Both the position numbers and the translations under genes were made by a program. The notes under the pieces were generated by a model, which did not search any database, was not told the DNA's origin, and saw nothing but the letters and a program-made list of their open reading frames with translations. Of a DNA stretch of 64,000 nt, positions 36,952-47,100 are shown piece by piece (positions within the stretch are counted from its first letter, which is position 1; every line of letters begins with the position of its first letter). The stretch comes from Edaphobacter sp. (GTDB lineage Bacteria; Acidobacteriota; Terriglobia; Terriglobales; Acidobacteriaceae). The DNA is taken from positions 1-64,000 of the forward strand of contig JAOAPB010000064.1 in the NCBI GenBank assembly GCA_025462645.1, written 5' to 3'.

Positions 36952-38361
36952 CTAAGCGCTCAGTCCATACTGCTGAATTTTGTACAACAGACTACGATAG
37001 CTGATATTTAGATTCGTTGCGGCCCTTCTCCTATTCCATCCTGAAGCCGATAGCGCGTCCTGAAGCATACGGATCTCTGTCTGATTCTTGATCTCATTGA
37101 TCACGTCTTTCATGCCAGTAGCGCTCTGTACTTTTTTGTCTGCCACGCTTTCTGTAAAGGTGGCCTGCGTGGGAGTTGTGGCGTTGGCTCGTGTTCTGGC
37201 TCTCAGGTCGTTATAGGCCGATTCCTGATCCTGCAGGATGAGGGTGCGGGTTACGAAGTTACGCAATTCGCGAAGGTTCCCGGGCCACTGGTATTCCTGA
37301 GCTGCTTCAATAAGCCGATCAGAAAATATAGTTGGTTGTCCAAGTTCCAATGCTCCTCTATGAATCAGCTGCTTCATCAGAAAGGGAATCTCTTCACGGC
37401 GTTCGCGGAGAGGAGGGACCGTGATGGTCAGTGTATTTAGACGGTAATAGAGATCTTCGCGGAAGCGTTTTTCTGCGATCGCACTCTGCATATCGATATT
37501 GGTAGCGGCTAGAACGCGAACGTCTACTTGCGTCGAACAGCGCCCACCCAGGCGGCTGAATGAGCCATCCTGCAGCACATGGAGCAGTTTTGCCTGCATT
37601 TGCGGACTCATCTCTCCGATCTCGTCCAGCAGAAGCGTTCCCTTGTTCGCAAGTTCAAATTTTCCAGGTTTGGATTTCGTTGCGCCGGTAAAGGCTCCCG
37701 CCTCGTATCCGAATAGTTCACTCTCCAGAAGTTCTGTAGGTAGTGCGGCACAGTTGACCTTAAGGAGCATTTTCTCTGAGCGAGCATGATATTTGTGCAG
37801 GAGCATGGACACAATTTCTTTTCCCACACCGCTTTCGCCCAGTATGAGAACAGGAATGTCAACAGTGGCGAGAACACGGACATCCCTGTAGAGCTGCATC
37901 ATGGTTGGAGAGGCGGCAAGGAAGAAACGATTATTGTCCAACTCTTCCAGATGATAGCCGGGTGCTTTACTGATGGGATTCACTAGTGAGGCCTCGACCT
38001 CGGATTGGGAAGTTAGCCTCTCCAGATCTTGCCGCAGCAGAGGTTTGGTCAGCACAGTTTTAATGTTCCACTTCGCTGCGTGGTTTTCCCATGAAGTGTC
38101 TCCCATCTCCGATAGGATGCAGAGCTTTTCTCGGTTGACCTTCTCGAGAAGAGGTGGGGCAAAGAGAGCGTTTCTCGGCTTGTTTCTTGCCGCATCAAAC
38201 AAAAGAAAATCAGCCAGCACTCCCCTATGTAAGAACTGGAGTGCCTCATATGGAGAGGGAACACATATAGCTTTGTGGCCCTGGGATTCGACAGAAGTTT
38301 GAATAATATTGCAAATATTTGTGTCGTCACTGATTGCTAAAATCTGGACTGCATGCGTCAT
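36952..38361 (-). CDS. NtrC-family sigma-54 activator with degenerate receiver domain
   Basis: The 469-residue protein has an N-terminal receiver-like domain (residues ~5-120) with Asp56 (LLFDAARNK) and Lys in VLTKPLL, but without the usual DxxMP segment, so phosphorylation is doubtful. The AAA+ domain has Walker A GESGVGKE (175-182), the sigma-54 contact loop GAFTGA (222-227) and LLLDEIGE (243-250). The C-terminal Fis-type helix-turn-helix is WNRRRAATNLNISYRSLL. It is divergent from the region leading to the L-2-hydroxyglutarate oxidase-like gene and is likely to control surface-polysaccharide genes with the second activator at 56.9 kb. Confidence 0.9.
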   Translation of the reverse strand: MTHAVQILAISDDTNICNIIQTSVESQGHKAICVPSPYEALQFLHRGVLADFLLFDAARNKPRNALFAPPLLEKVNREKLCILSEMGDTSWENHAAKWNIKTVLTKPLLRQDLERLTSQSEVEASLVNPISKAPGYHLEELDNNRFFLAASPTMMQLYRDVRVLATVDIPVLILGESGVGKEIVSMLLHKYHARSEKMLLKVNCAALPTELLESELFGYEAGAFTGATKSKPGKFELANKGTLLLDEIGEMSPQMQAKLLHVLQDGSFSRLGGRCSTQVDVRVLAATNIDMQSAIAEKRFREDLYYRLNTLTITVPPLRERREEIPFLMKQLIHRGALELGQPTIFSDRLIEAAQEYQWPGNLRELRNFVTRTLILQDQESAYNDLRARTRANATTPTQATFTESVADKKVQSATGMKDVINEIKNQTEIRMLQDALSASGWNRRRAATNLNISYRSLLYKIQQYGLSA

Positions 38362-39180
38362 CGATACACCTCAAGGCAAAATGGAAAGGTAGAACAAGTG
38401 ATGCAAGGGCAGACGTGTTCCATTGGTCGTTGCCGACTAAGCGTTTGCCAAAGACATCGGTAGTCTTGTTAGGGCCGAGAACCTTTGCAGAGAATCAACG
38501 CGCTGTTGTCAATGGTGAGCAGCGAGTTACAAAAACTTCTAAAATAAGTCCACTTCACTTATTCCTGCTCGTAATGGCTGGATAAGTTACCTTCTGAGCT
38601 AAATTCCATCTGTCAAATTCCTTCATCTCCTCATGAAGTGCTGCGAATTTAGCGCTACATAAAAAAAGTGTCAAACAAAAAATACAGATATGTCAGGTGA
38701 AAGCTTTTGCATAACTTGGTTGATAAAGCTAAGTTACGGCTTATCAGGAGATAGATAAAAATAACGATGCACTAAGTTTTATTTAAAGAACAGAAGGTGA
38801 CATGAATTGCGCTAGTTACGAGCATGCGCTTCGGTAACCCTTAAGTACCCTCTATGTGTCTACGATTGGAGCCATTCCGGAGACGCCTGCGGAGATCGCA
38901 AAATTCAATGTTTAGCGCTACATTCGGCCAAGCATGGCCTTTAGAGTAGGCCGTGGTGTTTGGGGTGAGCCGGAGATTTATTGGTTCCCGGGGCTTGAAG
39001 AGTATCACTCTCTAGCAGAGAGGGTTGAGAGGATTTTGTTGACTGTGGGTGGACATCACTTTAGGCTGTTCCAAAGACAATTTCACTTTTCATACGCCCG
39101 GTGGAAATATCATCGAGTGGCGCGTAAATGCATTTCAACAGTAGTTTAGGCACGGTCAAGCCATCTCTTCTCAAGTTGGA
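38362..39180. other. Long intergenic region without a recognised gene
   Basis: About 800 AT-rich bases between the sigma-54 activator and the oxidase-like gene. Short frames here (for example 38934-39149) show no family motifs. I looked for GG-N10-GC promoters facing the oxidase and found none with good flanks. The 3' end (39128-39180) may include a damaged start of the oxidase gene. Confidence 0.5.
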
Positions 39181-40374
39181 ATTGTCATTATCGGTGCTGG
39201 CATCGTCGGCTTGGCGACAGGCCTTGAACTTATCCGTCGTTTTCCGGGCATATCCCTGGCCATCATTGAGAAAGAGCCGATGGTTGCAGGTCATCAGACA
39301 AGTCACAACAGCGGAGTCATTCACTCCGGAATCTACTATAAGCCGGGCAGCCTAAAGGCACGCCTCTGTGTTGACGGTGCAAATGCACTTGTGCGATTTT
39401 GTCAGGAAAACGCGGTGCCTTATAACCTCTGCGGTAAGGTAATCGTCGCGACCAGTAAGGATGAACTTCCACAACTCGATGAACTCTATAGGCGAGGTGC
39501 CGGAAACAGATTAAGTGGGCTGCAAATGCTCACCGCCGAAGAGATATTGGAGTTTGAACCCCATGCTACCGGCATTCGTGGCATCCGTGTGCCGGACACT
39601 GGAATAGTCAATTACGGCAGGGTCGCAGAGAAGTATGCAGAGCTGATAAGGAGCTGCGGAGGAACGATTTACCTGTCGCATGAGGTGACTGCGTTGAAGC
39701 GCTCAGGCGATAGGACGGTTGTTGAGACGACGGGCGGACCCATAACGGCGAAATTGGTTATCAACTGTGCAGGTTTACATAGTGACCGCATCAGTCGCAT
39801 GGCAAATGCCCGGCTTGATCTGATGATCATCCCCTTTCGTGGCGAGTATTATGAGGTGGCTCCGGCTAAACGCCACTATATTAAGGGGCTTCTCTATCCC
39901 GTTCCTGATCCGCAGTTTCCGTTTTTGGGCGTGCACTTCACCAGACGCATTGAAGGTGGAGTCGAGGCAGGTCCAAACGCTGTTCTGGCTTTTAAGCGTG
40001 AAGGCTATTCGAAGAGATCATTCGATGTTGGTGATGTATTTGAATATGCCAGTTTCCCAGGTTTTTGGAAGATGGCCGCGAAACATTGGCAGATGTCGAT
40101 GGGTGAGTATCACCGCTCCTGGAGCAAAGCAGCATTTGTGCGGGGATTGCAGCGTCTCTTGCCAGAGCTGAGATCTGAGGATCTAGTTCCGGGTGGATCT
40201 GGCGTTCGCGCCCAAGCCCTGAATATCAATGGAAAGCTAATAGACGACTTCCATTTCGTTTATACGGAAGGCATGGTTCATGTGTGCAATGTGCCATCAC
40301 CCGCAGCTACCGCATCGCTTGCCATTGGAAAGTACATTGTAGATACAGTAATAAGCACTACGGGGTTGTTCTGA
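39181..40374 (+). CDS. lhgO: L-2-hydroxyglutarate oxidase-like FAD enzyme with damaged or unusual 5' end
   Basis: The frame encodes about 398 residues of the LhgO/YgaF family of DAO-type FAD oxidoreductases, which oxidise L-2-hydroxyglutarate to 2-oxoglutarate at the membrane. GHQTSHNSGVIHSGIYY is its hallmark, with VINCAGLHSDRISR, VPDPQFPFLGVHFTRR and SGVRAQALN further on. The FAD-binding GAGIVG (IVIIGAGIVGLATG) is encoded at 39184-39219, but upstream the frame has no ATG, GTG or TTG before the stop at 39142. The first usable codon, TTG 39211, lies inside the Rossmann fold. Either translation starts at a rare codon (ATT 39181) or an upstream frameshift removed the true start. The gene may therefore be inactive. 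Confidence 0.75.
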   Translation: MVIIGAGIVGLATGLELIRRFPGISLAIIEKEPMVAGHQTSHNSGVIHSGIYYKPGSLKARLCVDGANALVRFCQENAVPYNLCGKVIVATSKDELPQLDELYRRGAGNRLSGLQMLTAEEILEFEPHATGIRGIRVPDTGIVNYGRVAEKYAELIRSCGGTIYLSHEVTALKRSGDRTVVETTGGPITAKLVINCAGLHSDRISRMANARLDLMIIPFRGEYYEVAPAKRHYIKGLLYPVPDPQFPFLGVHFTRRIEGGVEAGPNAVLAFKREGYSKRSFDVGDVFEYASFPGFWKMAAKHWQMSMGEYHRSWSKAAFVRGLQRLLPELRSEDLVPGGSGVRAQALNINGKLIDDFHFVYTEGMVHVCNVPSPAATASLAIGKYIVDTVISTTGLF

Positions 40375-40456
40375 CTTGCGTTAGGAGAGCGGGAGCTATA
40401 CAAGGTCTCTTTCAGAACATTCTATTATCGTCAAAATACAGTAAATCCAAACCATC

Positions 40457-40473
40457 TGGCAGGATTCCTGCTT
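40457..40473 (+). promoter_or_regulatory. Candidate sigma-54 promoter upstream of the ASH-repeat gene
   Basis: TGGCAGgattcCTGCTT has the invariant GG and GC ten bases apart and matches five of six positions at both -24 and -12. It lies about 370 bp before the ASH-repeat gene. Two sigma-54 activators are encoded nearby. Chance matches are possible in GC-rich DNA. The rest of the 467-bp gap after lhgO shows no gene. Confidence 0.45.
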
Positions 40474-40841
40474 GCGTGGAATGTCTTTGATACGGACAGC
40501 TTCGGCAGCTAAAGCAAGAGCTAAATTCAAGTAATAACCATTTCGGGTGATTGCGAATTCTATAACGTGGTATCAAGCTGACATGAGAAACAAGAATATC
40601 AGGCTCTGATCTTGTATTGCCAGGACACGTGTAAGCAGTGTAACTGCTGAATTAGTATGCAAAATTAGGGAATGAGAATCGGCGACCTGAGCGGCTTGGT
40701 AGTTGCCAGGTAAGTTAAAGCATCCCACTGCATCCATATGCCCTCCGAATCAGGCGGCGTGCAGTCATACGAAAGTATTTAGACCTTACCTCTTTTCTTT
40801 TTGCCTCTGGTCACCGTACGGTTTGCACATTTAGAGAGGTG

Positions 40842-43286
40842 ATGGTCGTGTCGCATAATCATGCTGTTTCTCCGTCCTCCGGGCACGGTATGTCTACATC
40901 TACTCGTAGTTCCAATGTTGAATCTTTGAAGTGCAGTGGGATTCCCGTTTGGCCTTTCTCGAATTTTTGCCTCGATAAATTATTTACGTCCTTTCTTTTT
41001 GCGCTTGTTTCCTGCGTTGTGGTGGGGACATCCGGTTGCGGATCCGGGATTAGCAAAGGTATAACTCCGGCCGGCATAGGTACGGGAACAAGCTCAGGTG
41101 CAGGTGTCGCGCCTAGTCCTCAGCTGACGGTGAGCACGGGGACGGTGGGGTTCAGGAGCGTGACGGTGAGCACGTCGACGACGCAGTCTGTGACTCTGAC
41201 GTCGACGGGGACCTCAGCGGTGACGGTGAGCTCTGCTTCGATCAGCGGGACTGGGTTCAGCGTGTTGGAGGGAAGCCTCCCGGCGACACTGGCACCGACG
41301 CAGTCGTTAACCTTGCAGGTACAGTTCCAGCCGACAGTGACGGGGAGGGTGACGGGTCAGCTGACGGTCAGGAGCGACTCGGCGACCAACGGGACGGCGG
41401 TGATCGGGTTGAGTGGGGCGGGAGTGGCTGCGCCTAGTCCTCAGCTGACGGTGAGCACGGCGTCACTGAGTTTCGGGAACACGACGGTGAACTCAGCTGC
41501 GGCGCAGGCGTTGACACTGACGTCCAGTGGAACATCTGCGATTACGGTGAGTGCAGTGGCGATATCGGGAGCGAGCTTCAGCATCATTGGGGGTGGCAGC
41601 TTACCGGTTAGGTTGAGTCCTGGCCAGTCGCTGATGCTCCAAGTGCAGTTCAAGCCGACGGTGAGGGGGAGAGTGACGGGGCAGCTGACGGTCAGGAGCG
41701 ATTCGGCGACCAACGGGACGGCGGTGATCGGGTTGAGTGGGGCGGGAGTGGCTGCGCCTAGTCCACAGCTGACGGTGAGCTCTGGGGCGATTGGGTTCAG
41801 GAGCGTGACGGTGAACACGTCGACGACGCAGTCTGTGACCCTGACGTCGACGGGGACGGCTGCGGTAACGGTGAGCTCGGCTTCGATTAGCGGTGCCGGG
41901 TTCAGCCTGGTGGGGGGAAGCTTCCCGGCGACGCTGGCACCGACGCAATCGTTGACCTTGCAGGTGCAGTTCAAGCCGACAGTGACGGGGAGGGTGACAG
42001 GGCAGTTGACGGTCAGGAGCGACTCGGCGACCAACGGGACGGCGGTGATCGGGTTGAGTGGGGCGGGAGTGGCTGCGCCTAGTCCTCAGCTGACGGTGAG
42101 CAGGGCGTCACTGAGTTTCGGGAATACGACGGTGAACTCAGCTGCGGCGCAGTCTGTGACCTTGACGTCGACGGGGACGGCTGCGGTGACGGTGAGCTCG
42201 GCTTCGATCAGCGGGACTGGGTTCAGCCTGGTGGGTGGTAGCTTGCCGGTTACGTTGAGTCCTGGCCAGTCGCTGACGCTCCAGGTGCAGTTCAAGCCGG
42301 TGGCGACGGGCTCTGCTACGGGTCAGTTGACGGTCAGGAGCGACTCGGCGACCAACGGGACGGCGGTGATCGGGTTGAGTGGGGCGGGAGTGACTGCGCC
42401 TAGTCCTCAGCTGACGGTGAACTCTGGGACGGTTGGATTTGGGAGCGTGACGGTGAACACATCGACGACACAGACGTTGACGCTGACGTCCAGTGGAACA
42501 TCTGTGGTTACGGTGAGTGCAGTGGCGATATCTGGAGCGAGCTTCAGCATCATTGGGGGCAGCAGCTTGCCGGTTACGTTGAGTCCTGGCCAGTCGCTGA
42601 CGCTCCAGGTGCAGTTCAAGCCGATGGCGACGGGCTCTGCTACGGGACAGATCACGATCACGAGCGACTCGGCATCCGGGAGCACAACGGTTGTGGCGTT
42701 GAGCGGCACGGGCACTGCAGTGAATCCGCGGTTGACAATAAATGTGACGACACTGAGCTTTGGGAATACGGCCGTGAATTCGGCGGCAACACAGACGTTG
42801 ACGCTGACGTCCAGCGGCACATCTGCGGTCACGGTGAGCGCGGCGGCGATATCTGGAGCAGGCTTCAGCATCATCGGGGGTAGCTTTCCGGTGACCCTGA
42901 ACCCGAACCAATCGCTGACCCTACAGGTGCAGTTCAAACCTACGACGAGTGGATCGGCGACAGGTCAACTCACGATCAGCAGCGATTCGGCACCCGGCAG
43001 CACAACGCTTATATCTCTAAGCGGGACAGGCACAGCGCTTCCTCATGAGGTCGACCTTAGTTGGAATGCTCCGGTCTCGTCGCCCGATCCGGTCGCCGGG
43101 TATAACATCTACCGTGCTACTGCCGGAGGGTCCTTCCAATTGATAAACACTTCGGTGCAAGTGCAGATTACTTATGTGGATAGCACCGTATCAAGTGGTG
43201 CTACATACAACTACGTGGTGAAGAGCATTGATTCCGGCGGTATAGAGAGCGATCCTTCAAACCAGTTTGCCGTGACGATTCCTTAG
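40842..43286 (+). CDS. Surface lipoprotein with six ASH-type (choice-of-anchor D) repeats and a fibronectin type III domain
   Basis: An 814-residue protein. A long N-terminal region leads to a hydrophobic segment and possible lipobox GTSGC near residue 67. Six ~106-residue beta-sandwich repeats follow, each starting near SPQLTV and ending VIGLSGAG-like, the ASH/choice-of-anchor-D pattern. The final ~85 residues form a fibronectin III domain (VDLSWNAPVSSPDPVAGYNIYRA). It is likely an adhesive or scaffold protein at the outer surface. The start is uncertain: GAGGTGAT at 40836-40843 overlaps ATG 40842 and would be better spaced for GTG 40848. A candidate sigma-54 promoter lies upstream. Confidence 0.8.
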   Translation: MVVSHNHAVSPSSGHGMSTSTRSSNVESLKCSGIPVWPFSNFCLDKLFTSFLFALVSCVVVGTSGCGSGISKGITPAGIGTGTSSGAGVAPSPQLTVSTGTVGFRSVTVSTSTTQSVTLTSTGTSAVTVSSASISGTGFSVLEGSLPATLAPTQSLTLQVQFQPTVTGRVTGQLTVRSDSATNGTAVIGLSGAGVAAPSPQLTVSTASLSFGNTTVNSAAAQALTLTSSGTSAITVSAVAISGASFSIIGGGSLPVRLSPGQSLMLQVQFKPTVRGRVTGQLTVRSDSATNGTAVIGLSGAGVAAPSPQLTVSSGAIGFRSVTVNTSTTQSVTLTSTGTAAVTVSSASISGAGFSLVGGSFPATLAPTQSLTLQVQFKPTVTGRVTGQLTVRSDSATNGTAVIGLSGAGVAAPSPQLTVSRASLSFGNTTVNSAAAQSVTLTSTGTAAVTVSSASISGTGFSLVGGSLPVTLSPGQSLTLQVQFKPVATGSATGQLTVRSDSATNGTAVIGLSGAGVTAPSPQLTVNSGTVGFGSVTVNTSTTQTLTLTSSGTSVVTVSAVAISGASFSIIGGSSLPVTLSPGQSLTLQVQFKPMATGSATGQITITSDSASGSTTVVALSGTGTAVNPRLTINVTTLSFGNTAVNSAATQTLTLTSSGTSAVTVSAAAISGAGFSIIGGSFPVTLNPNQSLTLQVQFKPTTSGSATGQLTISSDSAPGSTTLISLSGTGTALPHEVDLSWNAPVSSPDPVAGYNIYRATAGGSFQLINTSVQVQITYVDSTVSSGATYNYVVKSIDSGGIESDPSNQFAVTIP
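41109..43040. repeat. Six tandem coding repeats of about 320 bp
   Basis: Repeat units begin near 41109, 41430, 41751, 42073, 42394 and 42715. The first five are nearly identical at the DNA level over long stretches; the sixth is more divergent. Unit starts alternate between an A type (GFRSVTVNTSTTQ) and a B type (FGNTTVNSAAAQ), and middle segments are shuffled between types. This points to recombination or gene conversion between units. Confidence 0.85.
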
Positions 43287-44181
43287 AGAATTGTCACGCA
43301 AGAGACAGCCAGGCGAAGTTCCGTGTCGATTTGCCTGTTCACGGATTTTCTATGTGCTTGCGGGTTCTCATGTGCCTCTCCATCGATCCAACACTGATTA
43401 CGACTCGTCTCAATCCTTCCGAAGAGCTTCGCAAGCTTCGTGATGCGAGTATGCATGAGCGTGCATACTTTAGACAGATACCCTCTCCGCTGCGGACGGT
43501 AGCATCTGCCCAAAGCAAAATGAGGTCGAAACTAGGATTCGAGTTGGAGCATTCCTGGTAGCTGGAAGGCAAGTGGGAAGAGAAAGATGCAAGCACAGCT
43601 CTGACAAGGTTCCTCCGCTCAGATCGTGTCCGACTGCGATCTACAACTGTCGAGACCTTGGCCGTAAGTATGAGAAGAACTGGGCGGGGAGGATCTCACA
43701 GAAGATTCGTCCTCAGCTACAGATAGACGAGGGATCGTAAGTCTTTTCGATGCTGCGCAATGCAAGTTACCCGGAAGCCGAAACACTTGCGTTCGGCAAG
43801 AGCGAACAGTTCTGAATTGCCGGCGCGATTACGTTGGGTACCGAAAGCTCTTCGCACTCAAAAGGTGCAACGCATTCGATAAGGAAGGGAAGGCAGAGTC
43901 TCTTCTATGTGCTGAGCCCAGGTTCGAGAGTCGCATAGGAGACAACAGAGCTAACGCCGGCCTGGCGCGCAGGATAGCAAGATGGTCGCCGGCTGGTTCG
44001 GCACTTCACGTGCTGTATCGCTGAGTGGAGCAGCCCTTCGGGAAGGGCTGGAGACGGTCGCTCCAACTGCACAGTCGTAAACCGAACCGTAGGACAAAAC
44101 GGATTGCAAGTGTCCGGCATTCACGTTAGACGTGACCGTTGCCCGGTATTGCGTAAGACGAATTTAGGAAACGAGAGTATT
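43287..44181. other. Long intergenic region before the giant secreted protein gene
   Basis: Nearly 900 bp with only short open frames (for example 43331-43561) and no recognised protein motif. It includes a candidate sigma-54 promoter at 43999-44015 and a small GC-rich hairpin (AGCCCTTCGGGAAGGGCT at about 44032-44049). The stretch may contain remnants of a lost gene, but I could not identify one. Confidence 0.5.
43999..44015 (+). promoter_or_regulatory. Candidate sigma-54 promoter upstream of the giant secreted protein gene
   Basis: CGGCACttcacGTGCTG keeps GG and GC ten bases apart, with five of six matches at -24 but only about four of six at -12. It lies about 170 bp before ATG 44182. Support is moderate at best, resting on the similar site before the ASH-repeat gene and the nearby activators. 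Confidence 0.35.
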
Positions 44182-47100
44182 ATGCCCAATCCATTGCAAG
44201 TGGCGACAAAGCGTATCAGCCTGCCATTCCTCAGTATGATCATGGTGTTATTGTTTGGCCTTGTCGGGCGGGCGCTCTCTCAATGCAGTACTCCAGCCAA
44301 TGCGATCGTTGCCGAAAACTGTCTTGTGGGAAATCCGTCTTCAGAGTGGGATGTAAGCACAAATGACGCCGGCGATCCGACCATCCAGGGTTTTGCCACC
44401 GACATAAGCGTGAATGTGGGCGCAACCGTCTTCTTCAAGATCAACACTCCGGCCGCGGGCTACACAATCAACATTTACCGGATGGGATATTACGGAGGCA
44501 GGGGAGCCCGTTGGGTTAAGACGATTTCACCATCTGTGTCTTTGCCACAGCATCAGCCCGCCTGCATAACGGATGCAACCGTGGGGCTGACCGATTGCGG
44601 CAATTGGGCAGTCTCTGCGTCCTGGCAGGTTCCTGCAAACGCCACGTCCGGTATCTATTTCGCGCACCTGGTTCGCAATGATACCGGTGGAGATAGCCAC
44701 ATCATCTTTATCGTGCGAAATGACGCCAGCCATTCTGCAGTGCTGTATCAAACCTCCGACGAGACGTGGCAGGCTTACAACTACTACGGTACCGGCAGCT
44801 TCTATAGCCAGGGAGCACCGAACTTCGACCTCAACAATCGCTCCTATAAGGTCAGCTACAATCGTCCATTCATGACGCGGAGTTTCGAGCTGGAATCGAA
44901 CACCTTTGTCTTCGGTGCGGAGTTCCCGATGGTCCAGTGGCTCGAAGCAAACGGATACGACGTGACCTACTTCACGGGCATAGATGCTGCCCGTAGCGGA
45001 TCATTGATCTTAAATCACAAAATCTACATGGATTCCGGACACGACGAATATTGGTCGGCGCCACATCGAGCCAATGTAGAAGCCGCACGCGATGCGGGCG
45101 TAAATCTTGCCTTTTTTACTGCCAACGGAGTTTTTTGGAAGACGCGCTGGGAGAACAGCGTCGATGGGACCAACACGCCCAATCGAACGCTGGTTTGCTA
45201 CAAGGAGACGCTCGCGTTTCAAAAGATCGATCCTTCCGGTCCTTCGACCTGGACAGGAACATGGCGCGATCCTACGTTCAGTCCTCCGGGCGACGGGGGC
45301 AAGCCCGAGAATGCTTTGACCGGCAACTTGTTCATGGTCAATGGCGTTGGACCGGACAATCCTGGAAATCTTGTGATGACGGTGCCTGCGAGCGATGGGA
45401 AGATGCGCTTTTGGCGCAATACGTCCGTTGCTACACTTGCGCCGAATGCAAAACATACGACACCGACCGGTACCCTAGGTTATGAATGGGACATGGATGT
45501 CGATAATGGATTTCGTCCAGCGGGCGCATTTCACTTGTCGACATCACAGTACAACATGACCACAGATTTACTGCTGGATTACGGAGCTACATACGGCGCC
45601 GGCTTGGCGACGCATCACATGATGCTCTACCGCGCGAAAAGCGGTGCTTTGGTCTTCAGCGCTGGAACAGTTAACTATTCCTGGGCTCTCAATAGCAATC
45701 ATGACAATCCATTTAACAATCCTGATAACCCATCTGGCTTTACTAATCCAGACCCCGACCCGAATATGCAGCAGGCTACCGTTAATTTGTTCGCAGATAT
45801 GGGGGTACAACCCGCAACCTTGCAACCTGGCATGGTGCCAGCGACAGCTTCCACCGATACAAGCCTTCCTACCTCCACCATCGTTACACCCTCAAACGGT
45901 TCAAACATTACAGTCGGCAGCGTAGTTACAGTTAGCGGCACGGCGAGTGACGTTGGCGGGGTAGTTGCGGGCGTTGAATTCTCGGGAGATGGAGGTGCTA
46001 CCTGGCACCCCGCGGCCGGGCGGGCGAATTGGAGCTATGCGTGGACCCCGAATGCAACTGGGTCTATCACTCTCATGAGCCGCGCAGTGGACGACAGCGG
46101 AAACCTGGAGACTCCGAGTGGAGTTACGGTGAACGTGGCGCCGCAGAGCTGCCCCTGCGGTTTATGGGGCTCGTCAACTGTTCCTTCCACTATCGATAGC
46201 GGGGATGCAGGTGCTCTCGAGGTCGGCGTCAAGTTCCGGGTGGATAACGATGGATCGATCATTGGGCTCCGCTTCTACAAGTCGGCTGCGAACACTGGAA
46301 CACATATAGGTCATATCTGGTCCAGCACCGGAACGCTACTCGGAACCGCGACCTTTACAAGCGAGAGCAGTTCCGGCTGGCAACGAGTCAATTTCACGAC
46401 GCCTGTTCCGGTATCCGCGAACACGACGTATATCGCTTCTTATTTCGCGCCAGCGGGACACTATTCGTCCACCTCGTACTTTTTCGAGCAGTCGGGCGTC
46501 GATGTGCCTCCGGTCCATGCTCTGGCCAGCGGTGTGGACGGGCAGAACGGAGTCTACACCTACGGAGCGTCCGGCGGCTTCCCGATCTCGAGCTTCCAAG
46601 CCAGCAATTATTGGGTTGACATCGTTTATGCTGCCTCAAGCACCTATAGCCTATCCGGGACCATCAGCGGTTACGGTGGAAGTGGCGCGACGGTAAGTCT
46701 GAGCGGGACAGAATCCCTGACGACAACGGCGGATGCTTCAGGCAATTTCACATTCGATGGGCTCGTCAACGGGACCTACAATGTCTCTGCGAGTAATCCA
46801 GGTGTCACCTTCACTCCGACAAGCCAGACGGTCACGATCAATGGCACGGCAAAGACCGGGGTCAACTTCTCTGCAGTTCCAACTAATCCTCGGAGCATCT
46901 CTGGAACACTTACCAACGGTGCGGGGGCGACAGTAAACCTCACTGGAGCGGCAACCGCCACGGTCACAGCGGACGCATCCGGAAACTATAGTTTCAATGG
47001 ACTGCTGAGTGGATCTTACAACGTGACCCCGCTTGTGACGGGTAGTATCTTCACGCCATATGCAAGGTCTGTGACCCTGTCGGGATCGAATGCATCAGGC

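Noticed and set aside
38934-39149. 71-codon plus-strand frame before the oxidase-like gene
   Set aside because: No ribosome site, no recognisable motif and unlike neighbouring proteins in composition; could not be supported.
41441-42937. Repeated antisense open frames over the ASH repeats
   Set aside because: They recur with the DNA repeat period and translate to Val/Leu/Pro-rich repeats that mirror the real protein.
41109-43040. Tandem array considered as a CRISPR or satellite
   Set aside because: Units are about 320 bp, fully coding and without spacers; they encode beta-sandwich modules.
43331-43561. Short frames in the gap before the giant secreted gene considered as a transposase or regulator remnant
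   Set aside because: No transposase, helix-turn-helix or other family motif could be read in any frame.
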